Shown here: piece after piece, positions 55,675-64,000 of the stretch
Numbering within the stretch: the first letter of the stretch is position 1
How the letters are laid out: the number at the start of each line of letters is the position of its first letter
Source: Runella slithyformis DSM 19594
Lineage (GTDB): Bacteria > Bacteroidota > Bacteroidia > Cytophagales > Spirosomataceae
Assembly (NCBI RefSeq): GCF_000218895.1
Contig: NC_015703.1
Coordinates: 4,911,001-4,975,000 of the forward strand
DNA length: 64,000 nucleotides
Reading direction: 5' to 3'
The notes under the pieces: generated by a model
Told to the model about the DNA's origin: nothing
Database searches by the model: none
Seen by the model: only the letters and a program-made list of their open reading frames with translations
Translations under genes and position numbers: made by a program

Positions 55675-57113
55675 CATGAGTCATCCCGAAGTTTGGCAAG
55701 CGCAACAAGCAGTGTAAAGCACGTGGGAGATGGCGAGTCTTAATCTGTAAATCGGTATCGAAGCGTTTCGGTACCGATTTCCTGTTCTATGGCACCAATG
55801 TCTGAGAAAAAGCGGAATCCAATGGCTCCAATTTCTCAATAACATCAGCAGAAAATCATAGACTAATGCTACAATAGCAAGTAATTTGAGTCTATTTTCC
55901 CAGAACCAAAGCCTGGGTGACTCCATACCCAATTCGGCTTTACTACATCTAAAGGTTTGCTCTATATTCCAGCGATGCATATAAGAATGACACATCTCCC
56001 AAGCCAATCGAGTATTGGTAATGGCAATGGAGGTTAGCAGATACATAGGGGGCTGTAAACTTTTTTTGTCACGTACGATAATGAGCCATAGGGATTTATC
56101 TTTGAAATCAGCGTGAGTGACCTGTGTGTAAGCGATCGTGACATACTTACTGATTTTGCGTTGGTTATCACGAAGCATTTTACGCCCCACTGCTTTGAAA
56201 GAGCGAGCTAATAAATGAGTCTGTTTGGTTCCTTTTTCAGAATGGCATAATAGATGTGTTTTCTTCCAACGAACTAAAAAGTCCTGTTTAAACTCATTCA
56301 TCCATTCAATCGTCCAGGCATTGGCATAACCTCGGTCTAACACATGCAGAACGCTGCTTCCAATGGTTTTATGGAGCTTTTTGAGCATCCGAAAGATAAT
56401 GTTGGTCCCTACTTCCTGATATTTACCCCTTGATGTCCACCAACTCATCTGACATACACTTGGAGTTTGTCCCAAAGCTGACAAAAGGGTAGCTGTCCAA
56501 TGAAAGCCGGGCACACAAATGCGTTGAGTAGGTGGCTTATAAAAGCCTTTTCTTATTTTGGTCAATCGTTTGCCTTTACTGCTTTCCACACTGCATAAGC
56601 CTTCCAAAAACCATGATTCACTCTTTTCAATCTTACTCTCATCCCACAGCAGTAAAGGACGTTGACCATTGGATTGTAAGGACTTAATTCGCTCACGGCT
56701 ACGTTCAAAGAAAAAGTCATCAATCAATGTGGAAGACCATTTTTACATCGAAGTAAATTGCTGATACGCTTCGTACCCGCCGGGGCGTGCGATAATCCAC
56801 AAATATACCCGCCTAACTCGCTCAATAACAGCCCCATCCTGTTGTGACGAAACACCAATATCGCCATAAATAAGTCATAGAATGTACTCACCAAACGAGT
56901 ATCAATCAGGGCATCTAAGCGAAGTTGAAGTGGGTGAAGATACCGATGCCCCCGTTCTAAAATGAAGTCTGAAGCTCTTGACTTTGAAGCGTTTTTATCC
57001 TTGTTTTGCAGTATTGTTCTGAACATAAAAAGACCTCCCTGTTTTTGAGTTTGTAGTGACTCTCAAAATTACAAGGAGGTTCTTTTTTACCCTAAACTTC
57101 GGGATGACTCATG
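55675..57113. mobile_element. IS4-type insertion sequence, copy 3
   Basis: The element is 1439 bases with the same perfect ends catgagtcatcccgaagttt. It is one base shorter than copies 1 and 2 because a T-run at 56740 has five T instead of six. There is no target duplication. The right flank is nearly identical to that of copy 1 for ~150 bases and on into the AlbA_2 gene. Confidence 0.93.
55681..57026 (-). pseudogene. IS4-family transposase, copy 3, single frameshift
   Basis: The gene is identical in layout to copies 1 and 2, but the one-base loss in the T-run at about 56740 splits it after ~95 codons (5' part 57026-56724; 3' part open down to 55681). The DDE and YREK residues are all in the 3' part. 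It agrees with copy 2 at the diagnostic positions. A homopolymer reading error is possible. Confidence 0.88.
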
Positions 57114-57264
57114 TTTAAGGAAAAGAACATATACCTCAGTAGCTCACCTGCGATAAGGGGTTGTACATACACTTGTAAATACAATCAGGTAAAAAGCAAG
57201 GGTTGATAGGGGATTTGTATGATAGAGATTGTATTTGTACAATAAATTGCCTGCTAACGGTTGA
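57114..57264. repeat. Right arm of R5 and flank shared with 29200-29345
   Basis: The stretch starts tttaaggaaaagaacatata, then tgtacatacacttgtaaata and atcaggtaaaaagcaaggg, and runs to the AlbA_2 stop. It differs from 29200-29345 only at scattered positions. Confidence 0.75.
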
Positions 57265-58725
57265 TCAACGGGAGCCCATTAATTTCAAAAATAATGCACC
57301 TGTTTGTGTCAATTTAAGACTTTGATCAGGGTGATTAGGTTTATCGGGCATGGTTCTTACCAGTAACTTATCATTTAAAAGTACCTTAATAACTTTACTT
57401 AATTGGCCTGATATTTCTTTTTGACCCAGCGCTTCTGATATTGCTTTAGTAGTTAATGTTTTTTCTCCTATTGTCTTTAAAACCAAACTGTATAACGTAT
57501 TCTGCTGCAACTCCTGCTGTAACTTCTGCTGCAACTCCTGCTGCAACTCCTGCTGTGGCAGTAGTATAAAGTCTCTTTTACTGAACTGTACCTGAAATTG
57601 CAGCCCTTTTTCAGACCATCTGAATTCAATGTCGGGATATGCTTTCATCTCATCAGCAATAAGCTTCAAGCCGTTTCCCCATTGGTCAATAATTCCCATT
57701 TTCTTAAAAATAGGAGCAATGACTTTATTACGAATATCTGATTGGCGGGCTTCCAAATCGGAAAAATCAATTGAAGGCATCAATTTACCGGGGCTGGTTA
57801 TTTCGACCATATCATCATAAATAGCTACTTTGATGTCTTTTCCCGTTAAAGAATAGTCACGATGCACTACGGCATTTCTGATTGCTTCTCGGATAGCAAC
57901 TACCGGGTATTCCCAACGGCCTTGCGTATAAACTCCCTTCACCGTAGCCCCTTTGTTAATGTGCCGAAGGATAAATTCGTAAGCCGCTTCGGCCTGAATC
58001 GCAATTCCTTCATCCAATGTTTTTTGATCAATAAACTCCTCAGAGGTAGTCCCCTTAAAGCGAGCACATTCTATTTTGGCGTATGGAAAAAACTCTTTTC
58101 GGGAAGCATAGTCTGAGAAAAGTACAAAAGCGTTGGTTGGTAGCCATTTGCCATGATATTCTTTGAGTAATCCCAGTTTTTTTAGGGCTATTTCATCCAA
58201 GGTTTCGTTGGTCTTTTCTCTAAAAAAAGCCTTGAATGGTTCAATAGAAAAATCAGATGGAGTTAAATCATGAATTAACTCACTATCAAATGAAATATTT
58301 CTTTTTTGCCTTTCAAGTTCAGCGATAATTTCAGCATCAGCTTGTCGATTACTGGATCCTACCCTGATATATGTACCCTCTAATTTCCCTTTTATTTTGA
58401 GATAATAAGGAAAATTGCTTCCTCTGAAAACTTGTATGCGAATAAAATGAATACCTTCATCGCCATGAAAAGAAATATCAGGCACGATAACAGGGTAACA
58501 ATGATCGTGGATTAGGTTGCTGATTCTTTCTTCCACATTCATCAACTCCTCTTCGGGAATGCCTATCAATTCCCTTGGTTCGTTACGTATACCGATAAAT
58601 ATTTCACCACCGGCGTCGTTAGCAAAAGCCACAATAGTTTTAGCCAAATCGGAAACTGTAGGTAATACTTCTTTAAATTCCAATCTGCGACCTTCCGGCT
58701 GCTGTATGATTTCTTTAATTTTCAT
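57265..58725 (-). CDS. AlbA_2 / GHKL-type ATP-binding regulator, full length
   Basis: The protein has 486 residues. The AlbA_2 (Schlafen-like) domain is at the N-terminus (EGRRLEFKEVLP, IVAFANDAGGEIFIGIRNE). The HATPase_c_4 part follows (EAIRNAVVHRDYSLTGKD, IIDQWGNGLKLIADEMK). A Gln/Leu-rich linker of QQEL units encoded by 12-base repeats comes next, then a winged-helix C-terminus (TTKAISEALGQKEISGQLSK). It stands between repeats R5 and R6 with its own 125-base upstream spacer, so it looks like a self-contained module. It has the same architecture as the BREX-embedded gene at 15952-17316 but differs in sequence; the truncated gene at 29351-29773 is its close copy. Confidence 0.88.
   Translation of the reverse strand: MKIKEIIQQPEGRRLEFKEVLPTVSDLAKTIVAFANDAGGEIFIGIRNEPRELIGIPEEELMNVEERISNLIHDHCYPVIVPDISFHGDEGIHFIRIQVFRGSNFPYYLKIKGKLEGTYIRVGSSNRQADAEIIAELERQKRNISFDSELIHDLTPSDFSIEPFKAFFREKTNETLDEIALKKLGLLKEYHGKWLPTNAFVLFSDYASRKEFFPYAKIECARFKGTTSEEFIDQKTLDEGIAIQAEAAYEFILRHINKGATVKGVYTQGRWEYPVVAIREAIRNAVVHRDYSLTGKDIKVAIYDDMVEITSPGKLMPSIDFSDLEARQSDIRNKVIAPIFKKMGIIDQWGNGLKLIADEMKAYPDIEFRWSEKGLQFQVQFSKRDFILLPQQELQQELQQKLQQELQQNTLYSLVLKTIGEKTLTTKAISEALGQKEISGQLSKVIKVLLNDKLLVRTMPDKPNHPDQSLKLTQTGALFLKLMGSR
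57496..57556. repeat. 12-base coding tandem repeat (QQEL linker)
   Basis: Units of the type tgctgcaactcc / tgctgtaacttc encode Gln-Gln-Glu/Lys-Leu repeats. This copy has one more unit than the truncated paralogue (29583-29630), direct evidence that the number of units changes. Confidence 0.8.
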
Positions 58726-58849
58726 TTAATATTATATCTTCTTTCCGGGGTATTTCTAAGGTAGGTATTTTAGCAGGCGTTGCGCCATGTAATTCCTCTC
58801 GGGAATTGGCAAATATAGAATTAAATCTAATGCTTATATATAGGTTGTC

Positions 58850-59025
58850 ATGCGGGGAGATTGTCTATACACCTGTCTATACACGGCTATTTTAATCCGG
58901 AAATATACTTCTTTGAAAACCAAAAACCCACGTTACAAGCCTGTAACGCGGGTTTTTAAGAAAATAACATATATCTCTACACGTCAGGACATGTACACAC
59001 ATTTGTGTAGACAATCAGGCCGCCA
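58850..59025. repeat. Dispersed repeat R6, complete
   Basis: The left arm is ttgtctatacacctgtctat. The hairpin is aaaaacccacgttac (58922-58936), a 6-base loop, and gtaacgcgggttttt (58943-58957; one mismatch). The right arm is ttaagaaaataacatatatc, then tgtacacacatttgtgtaga and atcagg. The last bases overlap the 3' end of the RHH gene. It lies between that gene and the AlbA_2 gene. Confidence 0.85.
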
Positions 59026-59632
59026 ACAGGGTTTCTTCTGATTTTGAAGGGGAATATTGGATGATTTTTGGCCGCAACTTCATTGTTGTGGTCCATCTCC
59101 AGAAGACAAAGGCTGCAACTGCCAAACCCATTCCCACTAACCATAGCCAATTTCGTTTTAAGAAATCCATAATGTGTTGGCGGGTAATGGGCTCTTCAAC
59201 AGTTTCGGGCGTTACGTGCGCCTGTAATACAACGGGAGAGATTGAGACCGTTGCTTCTTCTGTTTCCGAAGTTGCTTCCACTATTTCTACCGCAGCACTC
59301 TTGGCCAGTAATTCAATCAGATCGGACTTAGAACAGATTTTTTTACCCTCAATAGTATGACCCTTGATGTTTTTGAAGAGTGTGGTAAAGGTTTCATTTT
59401 TTTCATACCCTTCCAGCAGGTAACGGAGTTGCTTTAGTTGTGCTTCCTGCTCCTGAATTATTTCCCTGTCCAGGGCAGCGGCCTGTACCTGACCGGTCAA
59501 CTCTTTAAAGCCGACAATGGCTTTGCGGATAAACTCGCTTTCCTTGAGGTGTAACTCCTGAGCGAGATCTTTAAGGAGTTGTTTAGTGGAATCATCCACT
59601 CGAAAATTGATAGTTTGATCTTTAGTATTCAT
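59015..59632 (-). CDS. Ribbon-helix-helix protein with C-terminal membrane anchor
   Basis: The protein has 205 residues. The N-terminus (INFRVDDSTKQLLKDLAQEL to RKAIVGFKEL) reads as a CopG/Arc-type ribbon-helix-helix. Next are a charged coiled-coil-like stretch (~55-100) and a Ser/Thr/Glu-rich region. A single hydrophobic segment, WLWLVGMGLAVAAFVFW (~165-181), follows, with a short basic tail. A DNA-binding domain tethered to the membrane would fit plasmid or element partition, or a membrane-sensing regulator; neither is established. A broken copy is at 30416-30760. It is preceded by a 480-base spacer containing the repeats listed next. Confidence 0.7.
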   Translation of the reverse strand: MNTKDQTINFRVDDSTKQLLKDLAQELHLKESEFIRKAIVGFKELTGQVQAAALDREIIQEQEAQLKQLRYLLEGYEKNETFTTLFKNIKGHTIEGKKICSKSDLIELLAKSAAVEIVEATSETEEATVSISPVVLQAHVTPETVEEPITRQHIMDFLKRNWLWLVGMGLAVAAFVFWRWTTTMKLRPKIIQYSPSKSEETLLAA

Positions 59633-59865
59633 GCTGTTAAATGGTTTAAGAATATATATGCAAAATTAATTAAATAATGCTAATGCAGGCTTTAATGCGT
59701 GGTTTATATGTCATTTTACCGTTTTAGGGTATTTTTTAAGGATGTTCCAAAGCCGATAGTTCAGTTACTTAAAAATGGCAGTGTTTTAGGGTTAAAAATT
59801 GTACATATTTCAGATGAGGTAAAAAGAAAATGACGATAAAAAAAAGTTGCGATAGGGCATAATTG

Positions 59866-60092
59866 GCTGTTGTATTACAACACAACAACACCGAGCTTAA
59901 AAATTTGATAATCAATTAGTTGTAAAATTATTTTTGTTGTAAATCTGTTGTAAATGCCTACAACAGTTACAACAGCATTCAAAACAAATTTTACAACACT
60001 ACAACAGATTTACAACAACTTTACAACAACAATATTTAATATAAAAAATTAATAATCAATTACTTATCTACTGTTGTTGTAATGTTGTAAGA
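59866..60092. repeat. TGTTGTAA / TTACAACA repeat cluster, origin-like
   Basis: At least ten copies of tgttgtaa or ttacaaca, in both orientations and embedded in very AT-rich sequence (for example ttttacaacactacaacaga, tttacaacaactttacaaca), lie just after the 3' end of the primase-helicase gene. The arrangement resembles iterons of a replication origin or a partition site. Bases 59640-59865 upstream hold nothing else that I recognise. Confidence 0.65.
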
Positions 60093-60113
60093 AAAATGGC
60101 CATTTTTTTTAAA

Positions 60114-62756
60114 TTAAAAATTTTTGGGTTGTCTGTTGATAAGATCTAAATCGTATTTTGATTTTATATATTCGTAAGTTATTGAAAGAGAATTTGTTAC
60201 TGCTTGTGTTGGTGCCTTGTTTTCGTTTTTTTCGGGTTGACGGAAACGAATTGTCTTTATGACCTCTTTTTCGGTTCTTGGAGCCTCCATTTGCAGAATT
60301 TCCTGAAAAATGCTGTCTCTATCGGGTGCTTCTTTGTAATAAATTCGACGATATTTCTCCATGAAAATTGTATAAATCAAAGGTGTACGAAGATAAAGAA
60401 GCGGGCCGTCAAACCTAAAATGAATCCCTTCATGAATTAGATGTTGGTCAAACATCACTTGCAGCGTACCAAAAAATTCAGAGAGCATTGAAGTGTCATT
60501 CTGAATGTTATGTTGGCGGCTTATGTATTTTCTTCCGATCTCGGTAAACTCGTCCAATATGTCTTCTCTATCAGTGTACTCACAAAGCGCTATATGCCCT
60601 TCGCAAGTCAAAACAAAAGCACAGGCCATCGTTAGAGCCATGTTGGCAAACAGACGTTCAGGCAGTCGTTCATTGATGAAACATGCTTTCAGTCGATTAT
60701 ACAGGGTTGTATACGCAGCGGAATAAGATTCTTTAATCAATGCCCTGTGTTTCAGTAATTCAACCGTGATCATTCCCAGACCATTTTCCTGAAGCTCAGA
60801 TAACCGGGTGAAAGCGATAATTTGATTTTTTGTTTTTTGTTGTGATTCGATGGGGATAAAAAGGCAGCGGGAAAAAAAGATGGGATTTTGAGGGAGGTAG
60901 TTGCTGGTCAGCATTAAAGCGGAATGAATATCAATACTCTCCGTATCTGTTTTATTACGGCTGTTTTCCGCCGTTTTATGGTAGCCTGTATTGTCATAGG
61001 CCGCCTGTAATAATCCTTCCTGAGGCAGGTTATTCACAAATTCATCCATCCACAGGCAGGTGTTGGACGATTGGCTCATGAGTTTTATCAGCGCTGCATC
61101 GGTATTTTTAGATTTAAGATTAATATCGTCCTGCTTAAAACCAAAAAGATACGTCAGGCTTCGGATGATGCTGCTCTTACCTGTACCGGCGGGGCCCTTC
61201 GCATAAAGTATAGGAGAGAAACCGTTTTGATACACTGCAATGTCCCTAAAGAGCGACATAATATAAAAACATGCCGGTAGAAATGCATTCTCCTTTAAGT
61301 GTGCGCCCAGGAAGAGATTAAACCAATCATTGAACTTAATCGGATGGTCCGACAGCGTAAAACGATGCCTTTTGTTAGTATTGGTGCGTGGAATTGAAAT
61401 ACACCAATCCTGATATGACACAATACCAAACTCGTCAGGACTGATGATCTGTCCCAGTGGCGTTACGGCATGGTTGGCAAACAAAAACAATTCTGATTCA
61501 GGATGAAGGCCAAACCGATTAATTTTAACGGCTTTGGAGAAGTCTTTTAAGGCGAAGAGATGGGCATGAATTTCTGATAAATGATCGTCATTGGCTTTAA
61601 AACTGAGCTGTTTTGCCGTAATCAGGTTTTTCATTCGTTTGGACGAGCAAAAATCGTCGTGCTCCACTTCCAAAAAAACGGTATCCCCATTTTTGGGGCG
61701 CAGCTCCAATACCCAAGTAATCAATTGATTTTCATCCTCAGTGCAGTATTTAATGAATAAGTGAAAATTGGCAACATTCTCCCAATTTTTCTTTCCTAAC
61801 ACCCAAATAGTTCCATCCTTTCGATAATCAACCGTACTGTATTGGTGTCGATTTGGTGTATAAATATCCGGCTTTGGCTTTCCCCGTGTTAATCGTGCCC
61901 CAGAGAGAATATCGGGCCGCAGTTTGTCACCAATAGCGTCGGCAATGTCATAACCGTCATTTTGTTCGGGAAACAGGTCAATGACCTCAAAATCAATTCC
62001 GTGTTTCTCTAAGTTTTTGATACTTGAAGCATCCTGTCTGCCGGCCTTATCAGCATCGCACAGCCATATTACTTTTCGCCCTTTTAATGGATTAATTTTG
62101 GTATCTGTCAAGCCGTTGGCGGAACCGCAGGCCACCCAATCAAATTGAGGGTAGAAAAACGATGCGATAACCTTGGTTTTTTCCGATTCTACCACAATGA
62201 CCGTCTTTTGCTTTTCGGGGTCTAATAAGTCTTCTCCATAGAGGCACATGCCATACTTTTTGCCATCGGGAGGTTGTTTTAATGAATGACTGGTAAAAGC
62301 CTTATCACGGTGTCCATCGGATTTGTAGAGTATCCATTTGGCATTTACTATTTCCTTTTTCTCGTTTTTAAGCAGGAAGACGGTCTTGCCTTTCTGATCG
62401 GTGCCTACACTGTGTTTTGATAGGTGCTTTTTGGTGATTCCCAGTGATTGACAGTAGACATGGAGTGCGCTTTCCTGATTCTCATTCCATGTCTTGTATT
62501 GCTCCTGTTTGTAAACATCAGGTAATAGTGTTGAGGAGTCTGAGCCGACATTTACCGATGAAATGGTAGTTGAAAACGACGGTAAATTAGGCTTAGCATG
62601 GTGCCCACAGCTATTGGCTCTTTCACACTTTCCGAATTCTTCACTGAGTCGGACACCGTCTTTTTCATAATAGCGAAAACTTTTAGGGTCACCGCAGGAA
62701 GGGCATTTGCCTTTCTTTTTAGGGTGTTTTTCAAATTGGTAGGGCATTGTTGACAT
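60114..62756 (-). CDS. Primase-helicase-like replication protein
   Basis: The protein has 880 residues; an alternative start lies three codons later (MPYQFEKHPKKKGKCPSCGD). The N-terminus is a primase-type zinc finger (CPSCGD ... CERANSCGHH). A Toprim-like domain follows at ~185-260 (KTVIVVESEKTKVIASFF, GRKVIWLCDADKAGRQDA). The C-terminal half has an ATPase/helicase P-loop, GPAGTGKSSIIRSL near residue 520, with NTCLWMDEFVNNLP as Walker B. Such fused proteins drive replication of integrative elements, phage satellites and plasmids in Bacteroidota. The HTH gene upstream and the repeat cluster downstream support this. Confidence 0.8.
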   Translation of the reverse strand: MSTMPYQFEKHPKKKGKCPSCGDPKSFRYYEKDGVRLSEEFGKCERANSCGHHAKPNLPSFSTTISSVNVGSDSSTLLPDVYKQEQYKTWNENQESALHVYCQSLGITKKHLSKHSVGTDQKGKTVFLLKNEKKEIVNAKWILYKSDGHRDKAFTSHSLKQPPDGKKYGMCLYGEDLLDPEKQKTVIVVESEKTKVIASFFYPQFDWVACGSANGLTDTKINPLKGRKVIWLCDADKAGRQDASSIKNLEKHGIDFEVIDLFPEQNDGYDIADAIGDKLRPDILSGARLTRGKPKPDIYTPNRHQYSTVDYRKDGTIWVLGKKNWENVANFHLFIKYCTEDENQLITWVLELRPKNGDTVFLEVEHDDFCSSKRMKNLITAKQLSFKANDDHLSEIHAHLFALKDFSKAVKINRFGLHPESELFLFANHAVTPLGQIISPDEFGIVSYQDWCISIPRTNTNKRHRFTLSDHPIKFNDWFNLFLGAHLKENAFLPACFYIMSLFRDIAVYQNGFSPILYAKGPAGTGKSSIIRSLTYLFGFKQDDINLKSKNTDAALIKLMSQSSNTCLWMDEFVNNLPQEGLLQAAYDNTGYHKTAENSRNKTDTESIDIHSALMLTSNYLPQNPIFFSRCLFIPIESQQKTKNQIIAFTRLSELQENGLGMITVELLKHRALIKESYSAAYTTLYNRLKACFINERLPERLFANMALTMACAFVLTCEGHIALCEYTDREDILDEFTEIGRKYISRQHNIQNDTSMLSEFFGTLQVMFDQHLIHEGIHFRFDGPLLYLRTPLIYTIFMEKYRRIYYKEAPDRDSIFQEILQMEAPRTEKEVIKTIRFRQPEKNENKAPTQAVTNSLSITYEYIKSKYDLDLINRQPKNF

Positions 62757-62877
62757 CGCTTTATGGGGTAAAATTTAGGCAATAGTGTAGCCACCGTAGG
62801 TTTTCTACAGATGTGCAATTGCTGGAAGAAGGGATGATTAATTGATAGGGAAGTAGTGCTCCCTGAGGTGAGGATGA

Positions 62878-63171
62878 TTAAAAAAAGTCTTCGGGAAATA
62901 GCTTATTTAGATCAGAAGCATACACGAATACCATTCCGCCGATCTTAACGGTTCTGAACATGCCGGCTCTTTTAAACTGCTCAAATTTGGACCTCGACCA
63001 ACCCATTCTTTTGCATACTTCTGCGGGTCGTAATTTTTCAGGTGCGACAGATGTTTCCTGTCGATTTTCGAGCAATCGGGTGATCCGATCAAAGTGTTGA
63101 GTCATTTCTAACATCAAGGTGGAGTAGTCTACAGCCTGAAGACCGGGGTCGAGTTTTGGATTTTGTTTCAT
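62878..63171 (-). CDS. Small helix-turn-helix (excisionase-like) protein
   Basis: The protein has 97 residues. The C-terminal half, LRPAEVCKRMGWSRSKFEQF then AGMFRTVKIGGMVFVYASDL, has the layout of MerR/Xis-type winged helices (HTH_17). In Bacteroidota mobile elements such a protein normally precedes the primase gene and controls excision or replication. It is 121 bases upstream of the primase-helicase on the same strand. Confidence 0.75.
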   Translation of the reverse strand: MKQNPKLDPGLQAVDYSTLMLEMTQHFDRITRLLENRQETSVAPEKLRPAEVCKRMGWSRSKFEQFKRAGMFRTVKIGGMVFVYASDLNKLFPEDFF

Positions 63172-63290
63172 GGTAATGCGTGTTGAAAAAATCTGTTATT
63201 ATTTACAATGCAATACTACAAAAAAATGTTGAAATCATTCAAACATAGCATCAAAAAAAGAGGGTTCCCTCTGAAATTTTATGAAAACGA

Positions 63291-64000
63291 TTAATTAAAA
63301 TTAAAGTTAGAGGGGTAGGGATGTTCATTCATTAACGTCTGAATATCGTCTATAATTTTGATATACAGTGAGTTGTGGGTTGGATTTGACTCAATGAAGG
63401 CTTTTTTGAAATCTCCATGTGTTAAATCAAACATTGAAGCTCCCAAGCGATTGTATTCTGCATTAGTATTCTTGAAGTTGACATAATGCACTTTCCAGGT
63501 CCAAATTTCGTCAGCATATTTTTCTTTAAATTTACTTAATGAAGGAATGGTTTTGGAATAATAGGTAAGCAACTCCAATGGGCTTACTTTGTGAATACCC
63601 TGAATGGCTTCGTCAAGCAGGGAGGTATCTTCATCAGGGAATTCCTTAGCCAAGTAGGTTTTCATACTTTGGTTTAAAAGTTTGTTTACTATAGTATCCA
63701 ACTCATAATCCTCATATTTAAATCCTTCCAACAGTTTATTGACATCAAATTCTTCCATAGTTGTCCAGGGCCTGTTTTCCTTCACAAAGCTTGTATAGGC
63801 ACGGCTTATATGATCCATCAGAAACATTCTCTCTCGATCAAGCAATTTTTGCAGGTCTTCGCTAAGCGTATTTAACTCATTGACAGTACACCATAAGTTA
63901 GTGGCACTTTTAATTTTAGCGGTCAGCCGGTTAAAGGTGATACGAACGTATAACGCATGTCGCCACAAATTTGGGTCTTTCTCTGTTTCATCATTGTCAA
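63291..64000 (-). CDS. Unknown protein, 5' end outside the window
   Basis: The frame is open from the window edge to the stop at 63291, giving at least ~236 residues; a TTG at 63968 is the only internal candidate near the edge and is not convincing. The protein is mostly helical and charged (DLQKLLDRERMFLMDHISRA, FKYEDYELDTIVNKLLNQSM), without motifs or membrane segments that I recognise. It has the same strand and AT-rich composition as the replication genes, so it probably belongs to the same element. Confidence 0.5.
   Translation of the reverse strand, partial: DNDETEKDPNLWRHALYVRITFNRLTAKIKSATNLWCTVNELNTLSEDLQKLLDRERMFLMDHISRAYTSFVKENRPWTTMEEFDVNKLLEGFKYEDYELDTIVNKLLNQSMKTYLAKEFPDEDTSLLDEAIQGIHKVSPLELLTYYSKTIPSLSKFKEKYADEIWTWKVHYVNFKNTNAEYNRLGASMFDLTHGDFKKAFIESNPTHNSLYIKIIDDIQTLMNEHPYPSNFNFN

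Overview
The window looks like a chromosomal segment of a Bacteroidota bacterium, most plausibly a member of the Cytophagales. The evidence is the SusC/D-world style enzymes at the left end (GH31 glycosidase, DUF5916 outer-membrane protein, S9 peptidase with lipoprotein-like or signal-peptide starts), the absence of clear Shine-Dalgarno sequences, AT-rich spacers, and families common in that phylum. Genus cannot be told from the sequence alone.

Bases 1-11.1 kb are core-like and GC-rich: the end of a GH31 glycosidase, a DUF5916 protein, a prolyl-oligopeptidase-type S9 peptidase, and a cyanophycin operon on the + strand (cphA synthetase, cphB cyanophycinase, isoaspartyl peptidase). The spacers in this part carry heptanucleotide tandem repeats arranged as inverted pairs.

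From about 11.14 kb on, the window is an accessory defence island, with nearly every gene on the - strand. Its left edge carries an att-like segment (tRNA 3'-end fragment, terminator and a conserved 80-base tail), and a second copy of that segment sits at 31.0 kb. Between the two copies is a complete type I BREX operon, read right to left: brxA-brxB-brxC-pglX-[hipB-hipS-like-hipT-like]-[AlbA_2/ATPase regulator]-pglZ-brxL. The HipBST-like toxin-antitoxin unit has its own paired operators. The middle of pglX is strikingly AT-rich compared with its two ends, which suggests exchange of the methylase core and target-recognition region.

Bases 27.2-34.1 kb are a junk zone. It holds an IS4-type element (copy 1 of 3), a truncated AlbA_2 gene, a truncated ribbon-helix-helix gene, tRNA fragments, an ISAs1-family element with a broken transposase, and an intact IS256-family element with an 8-base target duplication.

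Bases 34.1-53.5 kb form a second multigene defence-like operon, again read right to left: a small unknown gene, an SNF2 helicase with a C-terminal DUF3883 domain, a PD-(D/E)XK-like nuclease, a DUF1156 DNA methyltransferase split by IS4 copy 2, a HEPN-DUF499 ATPase (together a helicase-methylase-ATPase arrangement), and then an AT-rich pair made of a 1581-residue sacsin-like GHKL/HSP90-type ATPase and an SF1 helicase. The last pair is the best candidate here for an undescribed system.

Bases 53.6-64 kb repeat the architecture found upstream of BREX: the same ~470-base segment, a wrecked AbiEi/AbiEii-like toxin-antitoxin pair, IS4 copy 3, a full-length AlbA_2 regulator, and a ribbon-helix-helix protein with a C-terminal membrane anchor. 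After these come a block of TGTTGTAA-type repeats, a primase-helicase and a small HTH protein, which look like the replication/control part of an integrative element. No integrase lies in the window. A dispersed repeat of about 170 bases (a perfect hairpin flanked by TGTA...TACA palindromes) sits at nearly every module boundary in this half, so the modules look like cassettes that have been shuffled and partly collapsed by recombination and IS activity.
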